From Woeseiaceae bacterium (GTDB taxonomy: Bacteria; Pseudomonadota; Gammaproteobacteria; Steroidobacterales; Woeseiaceae), in assembly GCA_024640315.1 (NCBI GenBank), contig JAHEFF010000009.1, forward strand, positions 1 through 64,000: a stretch of 64,000 nucleotides of DNA, written 5' to 3'. Shown here one piece after another: positions 52,142 through 60,423 of this stretch. The notes under the pieces are model-generated. The model saw only the letters and a list, made by a program, of their open reading frames with translations, ran no database searches and was not told the origin of the DNA. How positions within the stretch are numbered: position 1 is the first letter of the stretch; each line of letters opens with the position of its first letter. The position numbers and the translations under genes were made by a program.

Positions 52142-53226
52142 TGAACGTGAAAAGAATCAAGCCGCTGGCCGTTCTGGGCCTGACGACTCTCGTCACGACC
52201 GGTGTCCTGGCGGAGACCAGCGCGCCTTTTGTACCGGAAGATGGCCGAATCGGTTATGTGATGACGAACCTGTTCTGGGCTGTGTACCAGACGCCTGATG
52301 GCAAAGAAGAATGCCCGCAGGGCTATAACGACGGACCGCGCGAGCAGTTCGCAAAGCTATTTCCCAATCACGAACAGATGACGGTCGAGGAAACGCAGCT
52401 CAAGCAGGAAATCGAAACCTGGCATCCGACCACGGAGCCCGACCCGCTGCCTTTCTATGATGTCGAAGGCCCTCTCTCCTGGGGGCTGAATCTGGACGGC
52501 GAAGTCGGGCCGAACGATTTCACCCACCCGGACGGCACCGAGGGCATCGACAATGAAGTGTATCGCGCTGTGGGTTGCATCATCGGCTTCAGGGGCCCGG
52601 ACGGCGTGGAGGTTATTTTTCAGGATAAGGCCATTACGGATCGTCGTTACAACCGAATGATGATCGAACTTGGCGACGTCGACGATCTGGCAAACGACGA
52701 TCACGTAACGATCTCAATCTATCGTGGTCTTGATACGCTGTTGACGGACGCCACCGGACTCAAGGCGATGCCCGGCGGATCTCAGCGAATTGATACGCAT
52801 TGGGGCGCGGGACTGGTCCGGCATACTGAAGGCAAGATCGTTGACTCCGTGCTGACGACTGAGCCGGTCGCTGACATGGTGATGCCCTGGATGAATCTCG
52901 GCGTTCCGACGATCCAGATTTTCCGCGATGCCCGCTTCCAGCTGGAACTCACACCGACCAGCGCCAATGGTCTGCTCGCGGGTTACGCTGACGTTGAGAG
53001 TTATTACAAACAGCTGATCAGAAACGATTCGACACATCACCTGAGCAACGGCCAGATCTCAGGTGTTTCGCTGTACAAAGCACTGAGTCGCCTCGCTGAC
53101 GCCTATCCGGACCCGGAAACCGGTGCGAAAACGGCCATCTCCACGGCGCTCGATGTCAAGATGACGCAGGTGTACATAGTGCATCCGCCAGGGGAAGCCG
53201 AAGGAGCCGATCCTGTTACACGTTAA
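52141..53226 (+). CDS. Hypothetical secreted protein of the DUF1592/DUF1552 cluster
   Basis: This 361-residue protein has a signal peptide (cleaved near VLAET). The mature protein opens RIGYVMTNLFWAVYQTPDGK, has a CPQGYNDGP motif with the first cysteine, a long DNEVYRAVGCIIGF strand-like part and a late NGQISGVSLYKALSRLAD. I do not recognise the family. Its ATG shares one base with the preceding stop (TGATG), so it is coupled to the triple-repeat gene. Role unknown; by position it is the last member of the five-gene module. Confidence 0.7.
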   Translation: MNVKRIKPLAVLGLTTLVTTGVLAETSAPFVPEDGRIGYVMTNLFWAVYQTPDGKEECPQGYNDGPREQFAKLFPNHEQMTVEETQLKQEIETWHPTTEPDPLPFYDVEGPLSWGLNLDGEVGPNDFTHPDGTEGIDNEVYRAVGCIIGFRGPDGVEVIFQDKAITDRRYNRMMIELGDVDDLANDDHVTISIYRGLDTLLTDATGLKAMPGGSQRIDTHWGAGLVRHTEGKIVDSVLTTEPVADMVMPWMNLGVPTIQIFRDARFQLELTPTSANGLLAGYADVESYYKQLIRNDSTHHLSNGQISGVSLYKALSRLADAYPDPETGAKTAISTALDVKMTQVYIVHPPGEAEGADPVTR

Positions 53227-53249
53227 GCTGGCGTATCCATTTTCGGTTC

Positions 53250-54347
53250 GTGGAAAAGACAGTGGCAAGTACTGAAACTGCCGTTGCCGGCATTCTCGCC
53301 GATTACCGCTTGCCCGCCGAGATTCCTTTTGGTGTCGAGTTCGCGCCCGTCATGTATCGCGCAGATTATTTCGATGGAGAATGGCACGCCGGTTCACTGG
53401 TGCCATTCGCCGACGTGCCGGTAAATCCCGCGGCCACGGCGCTGCAGTTTGGGCAACAGGCGTTCGAAGGAATGAAAGCCTACAAGTCGACTGGCTCACG
53501 ACCACTGTTGTTTCGGCCGAACCTGAACTGGCGCCGCTTCGCCCGCTCCGCCGATCGACTTCGAATGCCGGTCCTTCCTGCTGCTCTTTTCGCGAATGCA
53601 TTGTCGGCGGTTGTCGGGGCGCTGGCTGAATTTATTCCTGGCGGACGAGGACAATCGCTCTACCTGCGACCGACATTGTTTGGACTCGACCCTCATTTTG
53701 CGGTCAAGGGCAGCGATCGTTTCGTTTTTCTGTTGATTGCAAGCCCGTCCGACGCATATTACGCCGGTCAAATTCGCATCATGATTGAACGCGAGAATTT
53801 TCGCGCGGCAAGTGGCGGCACTGGCGACGTCAAGGTTGGCGGTAACTACGCTGCTTCGCTACTGGCTAATGAAAACTGTGTTGCGCGCGGATTCGATCAG
53901 TCCCTTTGGCTCGACCCGAAAAGCGGGGAGAATATCGAAGAGTTGTCGGCTATGAATTTCATGGCAGTCATCGATGGAGAGCTGCATACGCCTGCGCTAA
54001 GTGGGTCCTTGCTCGAGGGCGTGACCCGGGATTCGTTGCTGCGTCTGGCTAAGCACCTCGGCATCAAAGTGTCATCGCGGACGATGCCAGTGGATGAATT
54101 GGTCCGTGATATCGAAGTGGGCCGGTGCAGCGAATTATTCGCCTGTGGTACTGGCGCAATCGTTGCGCCAATCGCCGCGATAGGCGAGGCTGACGGCCGC
54201 GAATGGTCGCTGCGGGACGTCGGCCAGATGTCGTCGAAACTCCGGGACGCACTGCTGGATATCCAGGAAGCGAATTCTGATGATCCATTTGGATGGGTGG
54301 TCGGTGCGGACGACTGCGAGGCCCTGACCGCATTCGTAGAGCAGTAG
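53250..54347 (+). CDS. ilvE: Branched-chain amino acid aminotransferase
   Basis: This 365-residue PLP enzyme is of the long, eukaryote/BCAT2-like type. FGQQAFEGMKAYK (67-79) and YLRPTLFG (138-145) line the substrate site, and K195 in DVKVGGNYAAS is the PLP lysine. ELFACGTGAIVAPI near the C-terminus is a further signature. It interconverts branched-chain amino acids and 2-oxoacids. It starts at GTG 53250, 23 bases after the preceding module, so it may be read through from it, though its function looks unrelated. Confidence 0.9.
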   Translation: MEKTVASTETAVAGILADYRLPAEIPFGVEFAPVMYRADYFDGEWHAGSLVPFADVPVNPAATALQFGQQAFEGMKAYKSTGSRPLLFRPNLNWRRFARSADRLRMPVLPAALFANALSAVVGALAEFIPGGRGQSLYLRPTLFGLDPHFAVKGSDRFVFLLIASPSDAYYAGQIRIMIERENFRAASGGTGDVKVGGNYAASLLANENCVARGFDQSLWLDPKSGENIEELSAMNFMAVIDGELHTPALSGSLLEGVTRDSLLRLAKHLGIKVSSRTMPVDELVRDIEVGRCSELFACGTGAIVAPIAAIGEADGREWSLRDVGQMSSKLRDALLDIQEANSDDPFGWVVGADDCEALTAFVEQ

Positions 54348-54413
54348 AGCGAAAACAGTTGGTGCACTTTGCCGGTATGTCGAAATAGCGGACCGGTAAC
54401 TTGTATCGGGCAG

Positions 54414-56891
54414 TTATTCCTTGACGACTATCGTCAGGCCGTTGACAAGCGCCGGTACAGTATCGAGCACATCACGATAACTGACATCGGCCAGCCTCTG
54501 CTGTAACGATTGGGCGGTAAGCGTGTCGCCGTGCCACAGCCATTGCCGGGCAAGGTCATCGGCCAGTTCTTCATTGCTTTGAGCTGCGCTCCGGGCGCGG
54601 CCGAGCAAATGGTTGCGGGCCTCATCGACCTCCGCCGGCGTCGGTGGTTCGTCCTGCAAGCGCTGTAACTCTTCTCTCAACAGAACTTTCAGCGCGTCGA
54701 TTTTCCCCGGGTCGACGCCGATACTGAGCGTCACCCATCCGCTCGTGCCATCGGAACGGTAACGACTGTCGATATAGTAGGCCAGTCCGCGATTAGAAAT
54801 CGCTTCTTTTCCGAGGCGACCTTCGTAGCCGTGCGAAAGAACGTATTGCAGCAACCTGATCGCGTCGGAGCTTCTTTCCCTGGGCCCCGGTGCCGAGACG
54901 ATATAGCCCAGTTGCGCCTGAGCGACCGGTATTCCGAGATTGACGACCTCTTCGCCGCTGCCAACAGGGCCGGACAACAGCACGGGCGTGGGCCGGGCCT
55001 TCAATTCGCCGAAAGCCTGTTCGAGTAAGACGAAAACTTCCTCTGCATTCGCATTGCCGCTAACGACGATGAGCGCAGGTACTGCTGCAACATCCGATCG
55101 GGCGGCTGCACCGGACATGTAATGTTCAAAAATCTGCCCAAGCCGCACTTCGGGATGGGTTGAATCCATATCATCAGTGGACGCGACGCGACGCGCGTCA
55201 TCGAGCAATTCGCGGGCTTCCCTGATAGCGTTTCCGGGTTCGCGGTCCCGACGGCGAACAGTGAGTGATGTAAATCCTTCCGCCGGTGCGTTAACCACGG
55301 CGTTTTCGGCCGCGATGCTGGTGCCGTGCAGGACAATCTGCACGAACAGTGCCGGTGACACATCGGAATGCTGAAAAATCACCGGAATGCCGCCAGTCAG
55401 CTTGCGCTGTTCCGGTGGATGAAGCGGACTGTCATCGATCGCAATGGCAGGATGTTCGAAGCTTTTGGTGGCGACAGGAGCGGCAGGCGCCTCGATGCCA
55501 GGTTCCGCTGCAGTCTGGCGAGGCAAATGCCAGGCGATGGTTCGACGCTCGGGCGCGAGCCAGGTTCGTGCAATCCGTTGAATGTCGGCGGCGGTCACTG
55601 TCGATACAAGTCCCGGCAGGTTCAGCACGGTGTCGAGCGCGTGCAGACCTTCGAAAAAAGCGAGCTGATGCGCAGCATCCTCTGTTGTGCCGACGTCGAA
55701 TACCAGCTGGTCGAGGGTTCTCGTGATTGCCCCTGACAATGCTGCTTTGTGAATCGGTTTTTGCCGGGCCGCTGCGATTCGATCGTCGATTTTCTGCTCG
55801 ACCGCCGCCTCGCTGACGTTCGCTTCAGCCGCACCGCCGATGATAAATATATAGTCCTGCGCACTGGGTGGAAACCAGGTCGTCACGTTGGCGGCCGCAC
55901 CGGCAAGAAGGCTGTCGTCCCGCACCGGTGTACCCCAGTCATTTTGCAGGAAACTGATACCGGAACCGGAACCCAGGATGTCTTGCAGGACCAGGAATGC
56001 AGCAAAATCGGGGTGACTGACAGAAGGGGCACGATAGCCAATCACAAACTGCCGTGAAGTGCTGCTTCCGTGCAGTTGTATGCGTCGTTCACCCTTTTGT
56101 TCCGGCTCAATCGTTACGGGCAGCGGCGTCGGCGCCCGTTTTTCAAAGCCCCCAAACAGTTCCTCGATTCGGCTCAGCGCTGCAGCGGGGTCGATATCGC
56201 CAACGATCGCCAGTACGGCATTGGCCGGATGATAATGGCGTTCATAAAAGTCGACGACATCTTCGTGTTGCAGATTCTCGATATCGCTTTCCCAGCCAAT
56301 CGTATTGTTGCGATAGGGGTGCGCCAGGAACGATGTAAACATGACTGCGTCGATAAGCATTGATGTCGGGTCATTCTCGTACATATGCATTTCGGCGAGA
56401 ACGGCGCCTCGTTCTGCTTCCATGTTTTTCTGTGCAATAAGCAGCCTTGACATTCGATCGGCTTCAATACGCAGCAGCAAGTCGAGATTTTCGCTCGGTA
56501 CGGTCGAGAAATAGGTCGTTTGGTCGGTCCAGGTGTAGCCATGCCACTCGCCGCCGTGAGCGTAAATCGAACTGACGAGTCCTGTATCGGGGAAATTCTC
56601 GGAATCGCGAAACGCCATATGCTCAAGATAATGAGCAAGGCCGGTCTTGCCGGTGATCTCATTCCGGGCCCCTACACGATATAGCATCTGGACACTCGCG
56701 ACAGGAAAATTCCGGTCTTCAAGAAGTATCACGGTCAAACCGTTGTCCAGGTAATTGACCGAAGCGTTACGAAGGTCCAGTTCAGCCTGAACGTTGCCTG
56801 TGACGAAGACCAATGCCAATACAACGGCTGTCTTGAGCGCGGAAGCAGAACGGGCGCGGATCCGATCAGATCCGATTAGATACTGTTGCAT
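54414..56891 (-). CDS. M16 family zinc metallopeptidase (pitrilysin/PqqL-like)
   Basis: This 825-residue exported peptidase has a signal peptide (cleaved near VQAEL), the inverted zinc motif HYLEH at 87-91 and the downstream glutamate in EAERGAVLAEM. It has two M16 halves, as in PqqL-like and periplasmic pitrilysins. It probably degrades peptides in the periplasm. ATG at 56891 follows AGGGG, and the frame is open to 56930. It converges with ilvE. Confidence 0.9.
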   Translation of the reverse strand: MQQYLIGSDRIRARSASALKTAVVLALVFVTGNVQAELDLRNASVNYLDNGLTVILLEDRNFPVASVQMLYRVGARNEITGKTGLAHYLEHMAFRDSENFPDTGLVSSIYAHGGEWHGYTWTDQTTYFSTVPSENLDLLLRIEADRMSRLLIAQKNMEAERGAVLAEMHMYENDPTSMLIDAVMFTSFLAHPYRNNTIGWESDIENLQHEDVVDFYERHYHPANAVLAIVGDIDPAAALSRIEELFGGFEKRAPTPLPVTIEPEQKGERRIQLHGSSTSRQFVIGYRAPSVSHPDFAAFLVLQDILGSGSGISFLQNDWGTPVRDDSLLAGAAANVTTWFPPSAQDYIFIIGGAAEANVSEAAVEQKIDDRIAAARQKPIHKAALSGAITRTLDQLVFDVGTTEDAAHQLAFFEGLHALDTVLNLPGLVSTVTAADIQRIARTWLAPERRTIAWHLPRQTAAEPGIEAPAAPVATKSFEHPAIAIDDSPLHPPEQRKLTGGIPVIFQHSDVSPALFVQIVLHGTSIAAENAVVNAPAEGFTSLTVRRRDREPGNAIREARELLDDARRVASTDDMDSTHPEVRLGQIFEHYMSGAAARSDVAAVPALIVVSGNANAEEVFVLLEQAFGELKARPTPVLLSGPVGSGEEVVNLGIPVAQAQLGYIVSAPGPRERSSDAIRLLQYVLSHGYEGRLGKEAISNRGLAYYIDSRYRSDGTSGWVTLSIGVDPGKIDALKVLLREELQRLQDEPPTPAEVDEARNHLLGRARSAAQSNEELADDLARQWLWHGDTLTAQSLQQRLADVSYRDVLDTVPALVNGLTIVVKE

Positions 56892-57089
56892 GTGGACCCC
56901 TGTACATCGATTGATTTGCCCCGTCATCATGCGCCGGCTGACGGCTTTTGCAACTCAGCGGTCATAGACTGAAACAGAGCAACATTCTACACTCTCGGTA
57001 ACTCGCGTAATGTGCAGATGTGCAGCATCTCGGAGGCTGTTCTGTATATTGAGCCGTAACCATCCCCAATCTTGACAAAAGAGGAAACC

Positions 57090-57284
57090 ATGGCGACTTA
57101 CAAATGTGAAAAATGCGGTATGAGTGTCAACGCCACGTGCGGTCAGTGCGATGCGCCACTCGAAAATGATTCGCTTGAATTAGCTGACGGAAAAAACGTG
57201 CAGATTTCAAAGTGTCCGAATGGTCACGGCAAGATCAAGTCGCCCATGTGCTGCGGGCAGGATATGGCTTGCCCTGTCGGTTAG
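57090..57284 (+). CDS. Small zinc-ribbon protein
   Basis: This 64-residue protein is rich in cysteine: CEKC at 6-9, CGQC at 17-20, C42 in SKCPNGHG and CC at 54-55 with C61. It probably binds one or two zinc or iron ions in a rubredoxin/zinc-ribbon-like fold. The ATG at 57090 has GAGG 5 bases upstream, and the six extra residues of the longer frame lack homology. I recognise only the general type. A strong hairpin follows 8 bases after the stop. Confidence 0.75.
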   Translation: MATYKCEKCGMSVNATCGQCDAPLENDSLELADGKNVQISKCPNGHGKIKSPMCCGQDMACPVG

Positions 57285-57292
57285 GGACCTGG

Positions 57293-57321
57293 ATGGCCTG
57301 GTCGCTAGCGTACCAGGCCAT
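57293..57321. terminator. Perfect 10-base-pair hairpin between convergent genes
   Basis: ATGGCCTGGT (57293-57302) and ACCAGGCCAT (57312-57321) are perfect inverted copies around a 9-base loop that itself holds the palindrome CGCTAGCG. It sits between the zinc-ribbon gene (ends 57284) and the gene ending at 57370. A bidirectional terminator is likely although no T run follows. Confidence 0.65.
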
Positions 57322-57369
57322 TCGCACTACCTGGCAGCCCGATTACTGTAAAATCACAAACGGCGAACT

Positions 57370-57702
57370 CTACTCCAGGTCTTCCCAGCAGATAAATATC
57401 GGATCCTCGATCTTTGAGTACATAGCGACGTGTTCTGCTTCCCCGGATTCATCATGGGACTGAATGTATTCCACGGCCCTGTCGCAATGATCGAGGTCGC
57501 GAAACGACATGATAAAAAAGTACTCATGATCCCGCTCGCTATCCGTATCCATGATTGGATGGCGTTGCCGGCGACCGATGGGGCCTGTTGATTCAACAAG
57601 ATCCAATGTTGCCAAATGGCGCGCGAATTCGTCGACTGCGCGGCGAAATTCTTCAATCGTGGCTTCCGGCTTGAGATTGAAACAGGTAAGCATTCGATAC
57701 AT
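57370..57702 (-). CDS. Small ferredoxin-fold (Dabb/ABM-like) protein
   Basis: This 110-residue soluble protein has an opening MYRMLTCFNLKPEATIEEFR and late HEYFFIMSFRDLDHCDRAV pattern of strands and helices. These resemble stress-responsive alpha-beta barrel (Dabb) or antibiotic-biosynthesis monooxygenase-like dimers (DUF6614-like), but the match is not firm. It lies 18 bases after the AraC fusion gene on the same strand and may share its regulation. Confidence 0.6.
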   Translation of the reverse strand: MYRMLTCFNLKPEATIEEFRRAVDEFARHLATLDLVESTGPIGRRQRHPIMDTDSERDHEYFFIMSFRDLDHCDRAVEYIQSHDESGEAEHVAMYSKIEDPIFICWEDLE

Positions 57703-57720
57703 ATGAGAACTTGAATGTTG

Positions 57721-58515
57721 TTAGTGGGTGCTCTTTGTTTGCGCTCGCCGGTATTGGGCAGGGGTTTGCCCAACACACTTCTTGAAAGCGGCGTAGAACG
57801 CTGAGTTGGAATTAAATCCAACGGTAAACGCAATGTTCAATACGGCGCTGCTTCGACTGTCGGATCCGGACAACAATTGCCTGGCATACGCGATTCGATA
57901 CTGATTCAAATAGTCGAAGAAACTAACGCCGATCCCGGCATTAATGACCTGGGACAAATGGTTGACCGAGCAATTCACGGCCTCGGCGAGTTTCGGTAAC
58001 GTGAGGTCGGGCCGCAGGAATATCTGTTGCTTTTGCATGATCTGCTCGAGTCGGCTTTTGTACTCGAGCAACTGTTCTGCGCTTAGCCCTGATTTCGCGT
58101 ACTTGTGGCCGGCCATTTTGGGGGGCGCAATGTTAGCGATGTTTGATCTGCGAACACTGTCAGGCCTGTCATAATAGTCCGTAATCGTCATCGCTGCGTC
58201 GCCATTTAGCGTCATAAATTCTGCGCCGCAATAGTCGTGTGAGTGCGCACTCTGATGGCTGATTTCGAGCGGTGTGATCTTGTATTGAAATGCAATGGTG
58301 TCTTTGCTCGACAAGATATCCCCGATCAGTTCGTATCGTTGACGGTTGTGTGCAAAAAACTGGCTCAGACTGGTGATCAGTTCATCGTGAGAACGCCGTT
58401 CGTTCTGCGGAATATCGCAATAAAAGCCGTCGTCGGTGAGATGATCTGCCACGCCTTTTGGGTCACAGTGGTTCCAGGCGTCAAAATAGCTTTCCACGAA
58501 TTTCGCTACGCGCAT
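57721..58515 (-). CDS. AraC-family regulator with N-terminal NTF2/SnoaL-like domain
   Basis: This 264-residue protein has an NTF2-like ligand-binding domain (about 1-120, FVESYFDAWNHCDPKGVADH) and a C-terminal AraC helix-turn-helix pair (about 160-260, LTLPKLAEAVNCSVNHLSQV and FTVGFNSNSAFYAAFKKCVG, ending TPAQYRR). The usual AraC sensor domain is replaced, so the effector is probably a small hydrophobic or aromatic ligand. It is upstream of the ferredoxin-fold gene and divergent from the MOSC gene. Confidence 0.82.
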   Translation of the reverse strand: MRVAKFVESYFDAWNHCDPKGVADHLTDDGFYCDIPQNERRSHDELITSLSQFFAHNRQRYELIGDILSSKDTIAFQYKITPLEISHQSAHSHDYCGAEFMTLNGDAAMTITDYYDRPDSVRRSNIANIAPPKMAGHKYAKSGLSAEQLLEYKSRLEQIMQKQQIFLRPDLTLPKLAEAVNCSVNHLSQVINAGIGVSFFDYLNQYRIAYARQLLSGSDSRSSAVLNIAFTVGFNSNSAFYAAFKKCVGQTPAQYRRAQTKSTH

Positions 58516-58638
58516 AAGAGGGCCTCGGCAACTGAAGTCTGAGTATACATACCCGGGTCGGGTTGTAAGAAATCTCGTTCCGGTTTAACGTCGGGCACAC
58601 ACACCGTTGGACTTTGGCACAGATGCAGGGAGTTTTTG

Positions 58639-59223
58639 GTGAATACAATTGTAGCGACAGTTTTGTCAGTTCACTCGGGCTCAAATGACGATCTGAGCAA
58701 GGAGGCGCACTCCGTTATTCACGTGGGCCTGGATGGGGTGGAGGGTGACCGGCATCGTTCGTACCAACGTTCCACCTGGGAGGGCGACAAGCAGCCGCAG
58801 GGCACAATACGGAGAAACGAGCGGCAGTGGTCGGCTGTTTCTGCCGAAGAATTGGCCGAAATTTCTGCCGCCATGGACCTGGCCGAGTCACTGACTGCTG
58901 AATGCCTCGGCGCGAATCTCTGCCTGGTCGGGGTGTCGCAGCTGTCCAGGCTGCCCAAGGGCACATTGCTGAAGTTTCCGTCAGGAGCAGAGCTTGTGGT
59001 CGAGGAATTCAATCCTCCCTGTCACGACATGAGCAAGAAGATCGCTTCTAAATACGCCACTCGGTCGGGTGAGCCACTTGCATCAACCGCGTTTTCCAAA
59101 GCGGCCAAGCTGACCCGTGGTGTCGTTGGCGTAGTGGAAGCGGCAGGCGCGATCAATGCGGGTGACGAGGTGGCCATCGAAATTTACGAAACACCGGAAT
59201 GGTTGCTTCGTTCACCGGAGTGA
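58639..59223 (+). CDS. MOSC domain protein
   Basis: This 194-residue protein is a stand-alone MOSC domain: GLDGVEGDRH near residues 31-40, the ligand cysteine in FNPPCHDMSKK and LTRGVVGVVEAAGAINAGD near the end. MOSC proteins bind sulfur-carrying molybdenum cofactor or pass sulfur; the substrate is unknown. GTG at 58639 is chosen with AGGGAG about 6 bases upstream. It converges with the GcvT-like gene with a 1-base gap. Confidence 0.85.
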   Translation: MNTIVATVLSVHSGSNDDLSKEAHSVIHVGLDGVEGDRHRSYQRSTWEGDKQPQGTIRRNERQWSAVSAEELAEISAAMDLAESLTAECLGANLCLVGVSQLSRLPKGTLLKFPSGAELVVEEFNPPCHDMSKKIASKYATRSGEPLASTAFSKAAKLTRGVVGVVEAAGAINAGDEVAIEIYETPEWLLRSPE

Positions 59224-59224
59224 G

Positions 59225-60421
59225 TCAAAAGTCGGGTGGCGGGGTTGCGCGTGCCCGGGCCGGTGCCCAAAAGGGCTTTTGCTTGCGAGTGCATCTAACC
59301 ACCCGGTTGTACTGGCGCAATTCCTTTTCATAGTAGATCTCGGCCCATAGCTCGCCTTCCAGGTGCTCGGTTTTGATCATTGCAAGCGCGATGTTTGCCT
59401 TTACCGAGGGGGACCACATGGCCGAGGTGACATAGCCGATTTCGCGCGTACAGCGTTTGTCCTTGTAAATGTAAGAGCCTTCGGCCGGTTTGTTGCCCTC
59501 AATATCAAGTTTCGTCAGCGTGTATTTAGGCCCGCGCTTTTGTTCCTCCAGCAATGCCCGTCGGCCACTGAAATGCGGCTTGTCGAAGTCGACCAGCCAG
59601 CCGAGGTTGAGTTCGAATGGTGTCTGGTCGTGTTCGAAGTTCACGGTCCGGAGTGCTTCATTGAATTCCATGAAAGGCATAATGAAAGCGGCTTCGAGGC
59701 GGGTCATATTGGTGGCCGCCTCACCATAAGGCTGAATGCCAAAGTTTTCGCCCGCGTCGTAGAGTTGATCCCATAGATCGAGCGCTACCGTCGGTGAAAT
59801 CCAGAGTTCGTAGCCGAGATCGCCGGAAAATCCTGTACGCGACACCATGAGCGTGTCGCCATGAAAGGGGAAATGCATGATGTCGAACGGTTTGGCCGTG
59901 TCTATGCCATCCAGGCCCATTTTCTTCAGCACGGCACAGGAGGTGGGCCCCTGCAGCGACAATGCGGCAATCTCATCCGTTACGTCCGTGACCGTCACAT
60001 CGGCAAAACCGAACGCGCTCTTTTCCAGCCATGCGGTGCAGGGGCTTCCGCAAGTGAGCATAAATTTGTCACTGGCCAGTTTAAAAATCGTTCCGTCGTC
60101 GATCATGCGTCCGTCGTCGGTGCACCAGACACAATAGGCGACGCGATTCAGGCCGATCTTCGTGACGTCTCTCGTTACCATCCGATTCAGCATGACCTCG
60201 GCATCACGGCCCTGAATCTCATACTTCTGCATCGGGCATATGTCGTAGGTGCCGCAGGTATTTCGAACACAAAAATATTCGTATTCTGTGTCGTAGTAGT
60301 ACTCGGCGAATTTGTAGCCATTCCACGCAGCCCAGGCATTGCGGATATTGAGCACTTCCTGCCTTAAGTAGAAGGGCGATTTCTTCAGCCGTTCGCCGGC
60401 GTATGGGTCAGTCTCGTTCAT
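59225..60421 (-). CDS. GcvT-like aminomethyltransferase family protein
   Basis: This 398-residue folate-binding protein of the GcvT/DmdA/sarcosine dehydrogenase class has MVTRDVTKIGLNRVAYCVW near the N-terminus, FSGDLGYELWISP (mid-protein) and GYVTSAMWSPSVKANIALAM (C-terminal part). It should move a one-carbon unit to tetrahydrofolate from an unknown donor. It is last in an operon after three FAD-dependent oxidoreductases, suggesting a demethylation or amine-degradation route. It lies 2 bases from the upstream oxidoreductase gene. Confidence 0.82.
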   Translation of the reverse strand: MNETDPYAGERLKKSPFYLRQEVLNIRNAWAAWNGYKFAEYYYDTEYEYFCVRNTCGTYDICPMQKYEIQGRDAEVMLNRMVTRDVTKIGLNRVAYCVWCTDDGRMIDDGTIFKLASDKFMLTCGSPCTAWLEKSAFGFADVTVTDVTDEIAALSLQGPTSCAVLKKMGLDGIDTAKPFDIMHFPFHGDTLMVSRTGFSGDLGYELWISPTVALDLWDQLYDAGENFGIQPYGEAATNMTRLEAAFIMPFMEFNEALRTVNFEHDQTPFELNLGWLVDFDKPHFSGRRALLEEQKRGPKYTLTKLDIEGNKPAEGSYIYKDKRCTREIGYVTSAMWSPSVKANIALAMIKTEHLEGELWAEIYYEKELRQYNRVVRCTRKQKPFWAPARARATPPPDF

Positions 60422-60423
60422 GA

